Below the pieces are notes generated by a model. That model was given only the letters and a program-made list of their open reading frames with translations, was not told where the DNA came from and searched no databases. The position numbers and the translations under genes are program-made. Shown piece by piece: positions 1-7,425 of a DNA stretch of 15,121 nucleotides (position 1 is the first letter of the stretch; every line of letters starts with the position of its first letter). The DNA comes from Deltaproteobacteria bacterium (GTDB lineage Bacteria > Bdellovibrionota > UBA1018): positions 1-15,121 of the forward strand of contig JACQAU010000088.1 in the NCBI GenBank assembly GCA_016194835.1. Direction: 5' to 3'.

Positions 1-1121
1 ATTACTTCAGCTTCTTGTAAAAATGTTTCATATACAACCGTTCTCTGTGGAGGGGTAAGTCGTAAAAAGCGATATAAATCCAGGTCTCGGTATTTTTTTC
101 TAAGCACCTCGAACATGACAAACGCAACCAAGTGAGAACTAAGCACTGTGTTTTCATAATGAAACCGCTCTGCAAGTTTTTCGCCAAGTTCACGCGTATA
201 TTCTTGATCTCTTTGTGTTTCTGTCTTTAGCTTCCCAAAAGTAGTAAGCCATTTTTTTGGATCAATTGTCACACCGTTTGGTCCTGTAGCATATCCTTCG
301 TCGTTTACAAAATTGCCAAACACATCCAATGGTTTTCCGATGCGGACAGTAATGGCACTTTGAGAAGAAAAAAACTTCCAAAAAAAAGACAGAATTTTAA
401 ACGACTGCCATGACTCATCATCCATAATAATAAAACGATGTTTTCCGCTTTCTGCCAAATAATCTTCAATCAGTGAGCTGGCTTCTAACACAAAATGGTA
501 ACTTGTAACCATAGGAAATATAAAAATACGAGGATTTGTTTTTCCTTCGATCCAATTCTGCAATTCAGCTTGCAATCCTGTGCCCAAAAGTCCCAGTTTC
601 AATTTATTTTCAATCGATCCACTACGAGATCTTCCTCCACCAGGAAAGAACACCGAATGAATAGACTCTCGTAAAATTTGAGCACTGTAATTTTTTAGAA
701 TTTGCTTATAAATCAGATTTGTTTTTTGCCGATCGACTGTATAAGTACCTAGCCGAGACATAAAAAAACCAAGTACAGGATTTGAAAATAAATTAAGCCC
801 GGCGCCATAAGCAAATGGCGGCAATCCCATCAGATAAATAATATATCCAATCAATAAACTATCTAAATTACTCTGATGAGTTGGAACTAAGAGAATGGTT
901 CCTTTTTGACTTAGTTTTTGCAAGCACTGGACTTCACCATGGATATGAATTTTTTTCTTTAGTTCTTCTTGTATACCCCATGGTAAAAACCTTCTCACAC
1001 TTGCTGCATGCAGCAACCAGTTAAATCCCCATGGTACTGCATGAGTTGCCACTTTATAAATCAGCGGATCGAAATGTCCGCCAATTTCTCCAGCATAATG
1101 ATTAAGAACAGTCTGAAGCAA
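1..1121 (-). CDS. PlsB-like glycerol(phosphate) acyltransferase, 3' part missing at window edge
   Basis: Predicted membrane-associated acyltransferase that moves a fatty acyl group to glycerol-3-phosphate, lysophosphatidate or a related lipid head group. The reverse strand is open from 1256 to the left edge, where the gene is cut. Seen: motif I HQSNLD at 861-878, preceded by ILLVPT; a LGTYTVDR segment further on; and motif III as FFPGGGRSRSG (618-650). The HxxxxD motif and the RSRSG run identify the PlsB/PlsC superfamily. The HFDP and PWG stretches before motif I resemble the N-terminal part of PlsB-like proteins. The usual motif III Glu (EGGRSRTG or FPEGTRS) is Gly here. The start is uncertain: there is no in-frame ATG, the first ATG/GTG/TTG is a TTG at 1121-1119 without a clear Shine-Dalgarno, yet upstream codons (YFPCLNQV and following) look coding back to a TAG at 1257-1259. 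It follows the GT4 gene closely and is probably co-transcribed with it. Family call firm, substrate not. Confidence 0.8.
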   Translation of the reverse strand, partial: MLQTVLNHYAGEIGGHFDPLIYKVATHAVPWGFNWLLHAASVRRFLPWGIQEELKKKIHIHGEVQCLQKLSQKGTILLVPTHQSNLDSLLIGYIIYLMGLPPFAYGAGLNLFSNPVLGFFMSRLGTYTVDRQKTNLIYKQILKNYSAQILRESIHSVFFPGGGRSRSGSIENKLKLGLLGTGLQAELQNWIEGKTNPRIFIFPMVTSYHFVLEASSLIEDYLAESGKHRFIIMDDESWQSFKILSFFWKFFSSQSAITVRIGKPLDVFGNFVNDEGYATGPNGVTIDPKKWLTTFGKLKTETQRDQEYTRELGEKLAERFHYENTVLSSHLVAFVMFEVLRKKYRDLDLYRFLRLTPPQRTVVYETFLQEAEV

Positions 1122-1230
1122 CTGCTTGCGATCAGTTTGAGCTTGAGACTCTAAAAGCCCCTTTTGTATGTTTTTCCATAAACCTAAATCTTTCTTATAC
1201 TTTACTTGATTTAGACAAGGAAAATACTCG

Positions 1231-2343
1231 TTATTTAAGATAAAGCTTGAGATGTTCTAGTGCAATATTACCGACAGAAAATGTTTCAGAATATTTTTTT
1301 GCAGAACTCCTCAATTGCTGGATTAATTCTGGTTGACTACATAATCGTTCAATTTGTAACGCACAATCATATGGATTACCTGATTTGAAAAACTCAATCG
1401 CGTTAGGGACTCTTTCTACGATTTCTCGATTTAACAGCAAGTCTGAAGCTAAAATCGCTGTGCCATAAGACAAAGCCTGCGCTAATGAAGCAGAACCAGT
1501 GGTTTGACGAAATGGAGCCAATACTAAATCTGATTGTTCAAAATAACCCTTGATATCTTGTGCTGCTACGTATCCTGTAATCTCAACTTGATTGCCTAAA
1601 TTGAAATTTGCAATATGTTTTAAACAATACTCCATGTATTTCTGATCTTTTTTGCGTCTTACTCCTCCAGCTAAAATAAGTTTATAATTTTTTGGCAAGT
1701 ATTGAAATGCCTCAATAGCGATATCTTGACCCTTGTCTTCAGAAAAAAAACCAAAAACTAAAATGACTTTCTTTGTTTCAGATTTTTTTGATTGCAGTGG
1801 TTGACATTTAGAATTATAAAGTGGAATCACTTTGACATTTTTACATCCAGAGTCAATGATGTCTTGCACTTGATAGTTTGAATGGACAATTACTGTGTCC
1901 AGCAATCCCCAAGTTGATGCCCCCCACAAAATGTTTAATTTTTTTATAAAAAACATATTTAAGAACCATCGCAAAGGAATTTCAAATCCCAGTCCGCTTA
2001 GTGGATAATGATATTTTTTTGATAAAACCGTATGTGCAGTTGCAATGAGTTTAATATTAGGAAACCGTGTTTTAATGTTTTTAATTAAACTTGGGAAAAA
2101 ATAAAATGGCGGATTTTTCCCTCCAAAAAATCCATATTCGTGTTGAAAATGTATTATATCAGGTTGCAACAGATTGATTTGATTTAGTAGACTTTTTTTA
2201 CTTTTAAATTCATCTAAAGAAATAAGCAAATTATCACAATGGCCTTGTGCTGCTAAACATGTCTTAATTTCTGGCCATAACACCTTAGAGTAATCTGCAA
2301 TACCACAAATGCGATCCCATGAGCTCACCCAAGCTACTCGCAT
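1231..2343 (-). CDS. Glycosyltransferase family 4 (GT-B fold)
   Basis: Predicted cytoplasmic, membrane-peripheral glycosyltransferase of 370 residues, a normal GT4 length. The N-terminal half starts MRVAWVSSW and contains HFQHEYGFFGG (around 95-105), as in acceptor-binding domains of GT4 enzymes. The C-terminal half has the donor-binding features: VILVFGFFSEDKGQD, then GYVAAQDI, and the terminal FRQTTGSASLAQALSYG run followed by ILASD. The start ATG at 2343-2341 lies 5 nt after the TAG of the broken GT2 gene, with AGGGA just upstream inside the junction, so translation is probably coupled to it. The 3' end overlaps the open frame of the acyltransferase (to 1256), though no standard start for that gene lies in the overlap. 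Base composition is very low: 16 of 60 bases are G or C in 1921-1980. The sugar donor and acceptor cannot be told from sequence. An undecaprenyl-linked glycan or a glycolipid is possible given the acyltransferase next door. Confidence 0.85.
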   Translation of the reverse strand: MRVAWVSSWDRICGIADYSKVLWPEIKTCLAAQGHCDNLLISLDEFKSKKSLLNQINLLQPDIIHFQHEYGFFGGKNPPFYFFPSLIKNIKTRFPNIKLIATAHTVLSKKYHYPLSGLGFEIPLRWFLNMFFIKKLNILWGASTWGLLDTVIVHSNYQVQDIIDSGCKNVKVIPLYNSKCQPLQSKKSETKKVILVFGFFSEDKGQDIAIEAFQYLPKNYKLILAGGVRRKKDQKYMEYCLKHIANFNLGNQVEITGYVAAQDIKGYFEQSDLVLAPFRQTTGSASLAQALSYGTAILASDLLLNREIVERVPNAIEFFKSGNPYDCALQIERLCSQPELIQQLRSSAKKYSETFSVGNIALEHLKLYLK

Positions 2344-2348
2344 AATCC

Positions 2349-2997
2349 CTAAGCAGTCCCGCTTTTATTGTTTAAATACTTAATTTGTTCAGCACTTTCC
2401 ACTGGCGGCAAATAAGTTTTTTCTTCTGCAATATATTGCCTTGGCAAATATGTAAAAGCTTGAGTCACAGAAACAAAATAATTAAACCTCACCAAGTGAA
2501 AAAGTGCGGCTATGCCATCTGTCCATTTTATTTTCTTGCCTTGCAGCTTTGTTCTTGGAAAATACGAAATTGGCATCTCATAAATTCTTGCCCTAAGTTT
2601 GGACAGATAAGCAGTTAACTCTATTTCGATACCAAATTTTTGAGAGCGTAAATTCATAGATTTTAATATTTCAGATCTAAAAATCTTATAACAAGTTTCC
2701 ATATCAGTAAGATAAATCCCACTGAAAATATTACTTAAAAACGTAAGAAGCCTGTTTACAAAATAATGAAAAGTTCTATGCACAAGGAAACTTGATTTTT
2801 TGAACCGGCTACCATAAACAACATCAGCTCTGCCATCTAATAAAGGCTCTAGCAAATATGTCACGTCTTTTGGATTATATTCAAAATCAGCGTCCTGAAT
2901 CATAATATAATCCCCGGTAGTTTCTTTGATTCCAGACAAAACGGCTGCACCTTGATTCCTCGTTATAAATTGGAACAATTATAGATAGTTTGGCCAT
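2349..2997 (-). pseudogene. GT2 (DPM1-like) glycosyltransferase with internal deletion and frameshift
   Basis: The reverse strand from ATG 2997-2995 (AGGAG 2 nt upstream) reads MAKLSIIVPIYNEE, the classical first beta strand of a GT2 enzyme. Immediately afterwards, in another frame, come NQGAAVLSGI, TTGDYIMIQDADFEYNP, ADVVYGSRF, LTDMETCYK and the GKKIKWTDG segment typical of DPM1-like GT2 proteins, ending at 2349. In intact relatives about 50 residues, including the VxDGSxD nucleotide-binding motif, sit between the YNEE and NQG segments. They are absent here and the frame is shifted; the join is at about 2952-2961. Read from the native ATG, translation would stop after 36 codons. A TTG at 2978-2976 opens the downstream frame but would give an enzyme lacking the donor-binding half. 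I therefore call it a pseudogene. An assembly error is the main alternative. It is the first gene of the leftward unit. Confidence 0.8.
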
Positions 2998-3008
2998 AGC
3001 TCCTACTT

Positions 3009-3017
3009 TTTATACCA
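3009..3017 (-). promoter_or_regulatory. Possible extended -10 for the leftward GT2/GT4/acyltransferase unit
   Basis: Reverse strand TGGTATAAA matches an extended -10 (TGnTATAAT) in the 94-nt divergent gap. No convincing -35 was found, and the start point would lie only a few bases before the ATG at 2997, so this is weak. Confidence 0.2.
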
Positions 3018-3059
3018 TACCAAGTTATATATAAATAATTGACTAAAAAATAACTGAAA

Positions 3060-3088
3060 TTGCCAGAATCTTAATTCTTATGTATATG
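3060..3088 (+). promoter_or_regulatory. Possible promoter of the rightward polysaccharide operon
   Basis: TTGCCA (3060-3065, 5 of 6 to the -35 consensus), a 17-nt spacer, then TATATG (3083-3088, 4 of 6). The implied start point is at or just after the ATG at 3092, which would favour the second ATG at 3101. An alternative is TTGACT (3039-3044) with TGCCAGAAT (3061-3069, extended -10 like) but a 19-nt spacer. No JUMPStart/ops element was seen. This is the only sizeable gap upstream of the nine-gene operon, so a promoter is expected here, but its exact position is not settled. Confidence 0.25.
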
Positions 3089-3091
3089 TAA

Positions 3092-3982
3092 ATGAAACCA
3101 ATGGCCAACTCGAAACGTATACTAATATTGGGGGGTAGTGGAATGCTGGGGCACAAGCTCTGGCAACGCTTGACTAAGCATTTTCCACAGACTTGGACCA
3201 CCCTTCGGGGGCCATATTCTAACTATGCAAAATTGAAATTTTTCGACAGCCAGCAAGTATTATATGACACCGATTTATTAACTCAAAATGCTCTAGAAAC
3301 CGTGTTAAATCGCGCCAGCCCTGAAGTTATTTTAAACTGTGTTGGGATCACAAAACGGCATATTTATAACCAAACCAACCACTATGGTGTAGCTCAGGCT
3401 ATCAGACTAAATGCCGAGCTGCCTCATCGTATATCAGCGTGGGCTAAACACAAACAAGCTAGAGTAATTCAATTTAGCACCGATTGCGTGTTTGATGGCA
3501 CAAAAGGAAATTACAAAGAAAATGACCCCTGTACCGCTCTCGATATCTATGGCCTATCTAAAACCCTTGGTGAACTAAATGCTGAGCACTGTCTTACAAT
3601 ACGATCGTCATTTGTAGGGCGTGAACTTTTTCATAAGACTGAACTGCTTGAGTGGTTTTTACAGCAGAGAGGTAAAAGTATACAAGGATTCACACAGGCT
3701 ATTTACTCCGGACTTGCGGTATGGGTTTTAGCAGATCTTGTGGTTGATCTGATTGAAAAATTTCAAGATCTCAATGGGTTATACCATGTTTCTAGTCAAC
3801 CAATTAACAAGTATGAACTTCTTTACCAAATGCAAGAAATATTTGATATAAACGCCATAATCAATAAGGATGACACTGTGGTTTGTAAACGTGATTTGGA
3901 TGGATCAAAGTTTTCTAAAATAACAGGCTTTCAAGCTCCATCATGGCCGGAAATGTTAAAGGGAATTGCAAAGGACATATAA
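3092..3982 (+). CDS. RmlD-like SDR: nucleotide-sugar 4-ketoreductase (WbvR type)
   Basis: Predicted NAD(P)H-dependent reductase acting on the UDP-4-keto-6-deoxy-L-hexosamine made by the next gene's product. It has 296 residues. Seen: Rossmann motif GGSGMLG at 14-20, STDCVFDG from 129, and the catalytic Y153-G-L-S-K157, all in the order and spacing of RmlD (dTDP-4-dehydrorhamnose reductase). It lacks the C-terminal cupin domain of the FucNAc-pathway reductase CapF/FnlB (about 370 residues). That, with a CapE-like dehydratase and a FnlC-like 2-epimerase downstream, points to the WbvB-WbvR-WbvD route to UDP-L-RhaNAc and UDP-L-QuiNAc rather than dTDP-rhamnose; no rmlA/B/C is seen here. This is the first gene of the operon. 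No Shine-Dalgarno precedes either possible ATG (3092 or 3101). Product stereochemistry is inferred from context, not from sequence. Confidence 0.82.
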   Translation: MKPMANSKRILILGGSGMLGHKLWQRLTKHFPQTWTTLRGPYSNYAKLKFFDSQQVLYDTDLLTQNALETVLNRASPEVILNCVGITKRHIYNQTNHYGVAQAIRLNAELPHRISAWAKHKQARVIQFSTDCVFDGTKGNYKENDPCTALDIYGLSKTLGELNAEHCLTIRSSFVGRELFHKTELLEWFLQQRGKSIQGFTQAIYSGLAVWVLADLVVDLIEKFQDLNGLYHVSSQPINKYELLYQMQEIFDINAIINKDDTVVCKRDLDGSKFSKITGFQAPSWPEMLKGIAKDI

Positions 3983-3983
3983 T

Positions 3984-5060
3984 ATGATTGGTGAAAAACC
4001 TTTTGAAAATAAGACTGTGCTTATAACTGGTGGTACTGGATCATTGGGAAAAATCTTAGTACAAAGAATTCTCAGTGGCGAGCTAGGCATACCTAAAAAA
4101 GTTATTGTATTTTCTCGTGATGAAGCCAAGCAACATCAGATGCGCATATCGTATCTCCAGAAAAAGGTTAGCACAGATGAAAGTATTTATCAAAATTTCG
4201 CACACACTCTAGAGTTTAGGATCGGAGATGTAAGAAATTATGCAAATATCTGCCTAGCCGTTAAAGGAGCTGATATCGTAATCAACGCAGCAGCACTTAA
4301 ACAAGTTCCAACATGCGAATATTTTCCAGAACAAGCACTTTTGACCAACTGCATGGGAGCAGCCAATATTGTTCAAGCAATTCAAGAAAATGATTATCCT
4401 GTTCAAACTGTTATTGGTGTCAGCACAGACAAGGCATGTAAACCTGTCAATGTGATGGGTATGACTAAAGCCATTCAGGAACGCATCTTTACTTCTGCCA
4501 ATATACTTAATCGAAAAACCACGTTCATCTGTGTTCGATATGGTAATGTTTTGGCCTCTCGCGGATCTGTGATTCCGCTTTTTCATTATCAAATTGAACA
4601 AGGCGGACCAGTGACAGTTACCGTACCTGAGATGACACGATTCTTATTAAGTTTAAATCAAGCCGTAGACACCGTTTTTGCAGCACTACGCTTTGGCAAA
4701 CCAGGTGAAACTTATATTCCAAATGCCCCATCCGCAGAAGTTATTAACATTGCTAAAGCATTAATTGGTAATCGCAAAATTGAAATTAAATTTACCGGCA
4801 TTCGTCCTGGTGAAAAGATGCATGAGATTATGGTTTCAGAAGAAGAAATGCACCACACAATCAGACGAGGAGATTATTATGTGATACTCCCTATGTTGCC
4901 TGAACTGTCTGATGTCATTACCACTACTTCGATATTAAAAAAAGAATTCTCATCTGCAGATTCGGTTATTGATTTCAATAAAACTGTAGCCCTACTTAAA
5001 CAACACGAATTGATGATTGGAGAATGGAATCACATAGAAGACGGGGAGTTGCTCCGATGA
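3984..5060 (+). CDS. capE: UDP-GlcNAc 4,6-dehydratase/5-epimerase (CapE/FnlA/WbvB-like)
   Basis: Predicted soluble SDR that converts UDP-GlcNAc to a UDP-2-acetamido-2,6-dideoxy-4-keto-L-hexose, first step of the L-QuiNAc/L-FucNAc type pathway. It has 358 residues. Seen: TGGTGSLG at 15-22, FSRDEAKQ, AAALKQVP, S147-T-D-K150, M158-G-M-T-K162, RYGNVLASRGSV and RPGEKMHE. The Met in the usual Tyr position of the YxxxK pair is characteristic of CapE/FnlA and of WbpM-type enzymes, and separates it from PseB, which keeps Tyr. There is no N-terminal membrane domain, so it is not WbpM. The ATG at 3984 is preferred: AAAGGA lies 8 nt upstream, inside the end of the previous gene, and the Rossmann fold begins at once. 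A TTG at 3966 would add six residues. The gap to the upstream gene is 1 nt, and its TGA overlaps the next ATG. Confidence 0.86.
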   Translation: MIGEKPFENKTVLITGGTGSLGKILVQRILSGELGIPKKVIVFSRDEAKQHQMRISYLQKKVSTDESIYQNFAHTLEFRIGDVRNYANICLAVKGADIVINAAALKQVPTCEYFPEQALLTNCMGAANIVQAIQENDYPVQTVIGVSTDKACKPVNVMGMTKAIQERIFTSANILNRKTTFICVRYGNVLASRGSVIPLFHYQIEQGGPVTVTVPEMTRFLLSLNQAVDTVFAALRFGKPGETYIPNAPSAEVINIAKALIGNRKIEIKFTGIRPGEKMHEIMVSEEEMHHTIRRGDYYVILPMLPELSDVITTTSILKKEFSSADSVIDFNKTVALLKQHELMIGEWNHIEDGELLR

Positions 5061-6202
5061 AACGACTTAAAGTAATGACTATCATTGGCACTAGGCCCGA
5101 GATCATTAAGCTGAGCCGGGTTATACACGCACTCGATCAAAACACAGATCATGTTTTAGTTCATACCGGTCAGAATTATGACCACGAACTGAATCGAATT
5201 TTTTTTAATGAAATGGAACTAAGAGAACCAAATCATGTCCTTAAGGTAGTGGGACAAACCCTGGCCGAGACCATTGGAAATATTATAGCTAAATCTGATG
5301 AAGTTATAGCCCAGGAAAAACCTGACGCAGTCTTACTCTACGGAGACACAAACAGTTGTTTGTCTGTTATTCCAGCAAAACGGCGGAAAATACCCATTTT
5401 TCATATGGAAGCAGGCAATCGATCATTTGATCAAAGAGTGCCAGAAGAAATAAATCGCAAGATTGTGGATCACCTAAGTGATATCAACATGCCACTGACT
5501 GAACATGCAAGAAAATACCTTCTCGCAGAAGGCCTGCGCCCTGAAACTGTAATTAAGATCGGTTCCCCTATGAAGGAAATAATTACACATTACTGGAATA
5601 AAATTGAGTCATCGGATATTTTAGCAAAACTAAAACTTGAACAGAATAAATTTTTTGTAGTAAGTGCTCATCGCGAAGAAAATGTTGATCCTCCAGAGCA
5701 ACTTACTAATCTGGTAGAGTCATTGAATGCAATAACAGAAAAGTATGGCTTTCCAATCATTGTTTCCACTCATCCTAGAACACGCAAACGCCTCGAAGCT
5801 CTAAATTTGCATAAAAACATGTATGAATCTAATCCTATGATCCAGTTCCTTAAGCCTCTCGGGCTTTTTGATTATATCCGTCTACAACAGGGCGCGTACT
5901 GTGTAGTATCTGACAGCGGCACAATTACCGAAGAAGCTTCGCTTCTTAATTTACCAGCCGTGACCATTCGCGAAGCACATGAGCGCCCAGAAGGTATGGA
6001 CGAGGGTGTTCTCATCATGTGTGGCCTTAGGAGTGAGCGCATCTTGCAATCCATCGATATCGTAACAGCACAAACTTTGCCACGTACGGAAAAACCATTT
6101 AGTCCTGTTCCTGATTACAATGTTGATTGTATTTCTAAAAAAGTGGTTAGGATTATTATGAGCTATACAGATTATGTTAATCGCAATGTCTGGCGACAAT
6201 GA
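5057..6202 (+). CDS. wecB: Non-hydrolysing UDP-HexNAc 2-epimerase (WecB/FnlC/WbvD family)
   Basis: Predicted cytoplasmic 2-epimerase of 381 residues, normal for the family. Seen: GTRPEIIKLS from 11, HTGQNYD, GDTNS at 96-100, HMEAGNRSFDQRVPEE at 116-131 and SAHREEN at 203-209. These are followed by DSGTITEEASLLNLP from 286 and the IREAHERPEGMDEG stretch. The NRSFDQRVPEE and ERPEGMDEG versions are those I associate with FnlC/CapG/WbvD, which act on 6-deoxy-L-hexosamines, rather than with WecB of the ManNAc pathway. With the two upstream genes it completes a three-enzyme UDP-L-QuiNAc (or L-FucNAc) module. The ATG at 5057 overlaps the previous stop as ATGA and has GGGGAG 8 nt upstream. The longer start at 5024 adds 11 residues (MESHRRRGVAP) with no family support. 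Plain UDP-ManNAc formation is the main alternative. Confidence 0.88.
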   Translation: MKRLKVMTIIGTRPEIIKLSRVIHALDQNTDHVLVHTGQNYDHELNRIFFNEMELREPNHVLKVVGQTLAETIGNIIAKSDEVIAQEKPDAVLLYGDTNSCLSVIPAKRRKIPIFHMEAGNRSFDQRVPEEINRKIVDHLSDINMPLTEHARKYLLAEGLRPETVIKIGSPMKEIITHYWNKIESSDILAKLKLEQNKFFVVSAHREENVDPPEQLTNLVESLNAITEKYGFPIIVSTHPRTRKRLEALNLHKNMYESNPMIQFLKPLGLFDYIRLQQGAYCVVSDSGTITEEASLLNLPAVTIREAHERPEGMDEGVLIMCGLRSERILQSIDIVTAQTLPRTEKPFSPVPDYNVDCISKKVVRIIMSYTDYVNRNVWRQ

Positions 6203-7425
6203 AAATCCTCATAATATCCCAATATTTCTGGCCCGAGGCATTTAGAATTAACGAATTAGCTGCAAATCTCGTTGAGAGGGGCAACCATGTAACTGTACTG
6301 GCTGGAATCCCAAATTATCCTGATGGCCAATTTTTCAAAGATTACTCGGTTTTCAAGCCTTTTAAAGAAACTTACAAAGGAATAAAAATAATCAGGTCAC
6401 CTCTAATCTCCAGAGGAGCAAGTAAAGGAATACGGCTTGTCTTAAATTACTTGTCATTTGCTTTTTTTGCTACTCTGACAGGTTTGTTATTTTGCCGTGA
6501 AAAATACGATGTGATCCTAGTATATCAACCTTCACCAGTAACTGTAGGAATTCCTGCAGTTATAATGAGAATGCTAAAAAAAATTCCTGTCCTCTTTTGG
6601 GTCCAAGACCTGTGGCCAGAAAGCCTCTCTGCAACTGGTGCAATTAAAAATGCTGTAATTTTAAGAGCAATTGCACATATGGTAAAATGGATTTATCGCC
6701 ATTGTGATCTTATTCTTATTCCATCACGTGCGTTTAAGCCACAAATCGAACGCTTTGGAGTAAATCCTGCTAAAATTGTTTATTTGCCAAATTCTGCAGA
6801 ACAAATATATCAGCCAGTAAAACTTTCTGGTGATGCTCCAGAAATCAAACTCATGCCCAATGGTGGTTTTAAGGTAATGTTTGCTGGAAATATCGGAGCC
6901 GCACAAGATTTCGAAACAATCTTAAGTGCTGCTGAAAAGTTGAAATATAGTAATAAAATAATTCATTGGTTGGTTCTTGGAGACGGAAGAATGCGCCCTT
7001 GGGTCGAGGCTGAAGTGAAAAGACGTGAAATTCAAAACTGCTTTCATCTTCTTGGCAAATTTCCAGTTGAAAGAATGGCAAATTTCTTTTCGCTTGCAGA
7101 TGTTATGCTGGTGACTTTAAAAAACAGTCCTATTTTTTCTATGACTATTCCGGCCAAGGTGCAATCATATCTAGCGTGTGCCAAGCCTGTTATATCCGCA
7201 GTAGGGGGAGAGGGAAACGCTGTGATCGAAGAAGCGCAAGCCGGTATTGCCTGTCCTCCAGAAGATGCTGATGCTTTAGCACAAGCTGTTTTAAAAATGT
7301 ATGAGATGCGTGAATCTGAACGGCAGCAACTTGGAACAAACGGACGGAATTATTTCATGGCTAACTTTGATAGCGTTCATCTAATTAATAAACTTGAAAC
7401 TCTCATGAATGAAATACCAATATGA
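6199..7425 (+). CDS. wbuB: WbuB-like GT4 glycosyltransferase
   Basis: Predicted GT-B glycosyltransferase of 408 residues. Seen: QYFWPEAFRINELA (8-21), AGIPNYPDG, FWVQDLWPESLSATG (133-147), MFAGNIGAAQDFET (227-240) and PAKVQSYLACAKPVISA (318-334), with EGNAVIEEA (338-346) after it. These match the WbuB family, whose members sit next to fnlABC-type genes and are thought to transfer L-FucNAc or related 6-deoxy-L-HexNAc. That is consistent with its place directly after the L-sugar module. The likely acceptor is the lipid-linked D-sugar laid down by the WbpL-like protein encoded two genes downstream. The hydrophobic LSFAFFATLTGLLF segment (85-98) is a plausible membrane contact. It overlaps the upstream stop as ATGA; no strong Shine-Dalgarno is visible, suggesting coupling. 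Family call is good; donor and acceptor are inferred. Confidence 0.85.
   Translation: MKILIISQYFWPEAFRINELAANLVERGNHVTVLAGIPNYPDGQFFKDYSVFKPFKETYKGIKIIRSPLISRGASKGIRLVLNYLSFAFFATLTGLLFCREKYDVILVYQPSPVTVGIPAVIMRMLKKIPVLFWVQDLWPESLSATGAIKNAVILRAIAHMVKWIYRHCDLILIPSRAFKPQIERFGVNPAKIVYLPNSAEQIYQPVKLSGDAPEIKLMPNGGFKVMFAGNIGAAQDFETILSAAEKLKYSNKIIHWLVLGDGRMRPWVEAEVKRREIQNCFHLLGKFPVERMANFFSLADVMLVTLKNSPIFSMTIPAKVQSYLACAKPVISAVGGEGNAVIEEAQAGIACPPEDADALAQAVLKMYEMRESERQQLGTNGRNYFMANFDSVHLINKLETLMNEIPI

Noticed and set aside
2..193. Reverse-strand 63-codon open frame
   Set aside because: It lies in another frame over the acyltransferase gene, whose own frame carries the family motifs and runs through the window edge.
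2385..2618. Plus-strand 77-codon open frame
   Set aside because: Antisense shadow of the GT2 remnant, whose reverse-strand reading has clear family motifs; no ribosome-binding site.
2998..3091. JUMPStart/ops element expected before a polysaccharide operon
   Set aside because: Looked for the GGCGGTAG-type core in the divergent gap and did not see it.
4254..4601. Reverse-strand 115-codon open frame
   Set aside because: Antisense to the CapE-like gene with no recognisable motif.
3984..5060. PseB (pseudaminic acid) identity for the dehydratase
   Set aside because: Met158 replaces the Tyr that PseB keeps, and no PseC/PseH/PseG/PseI partners are near; the neighbours fit the CapE/FnlA type instead.
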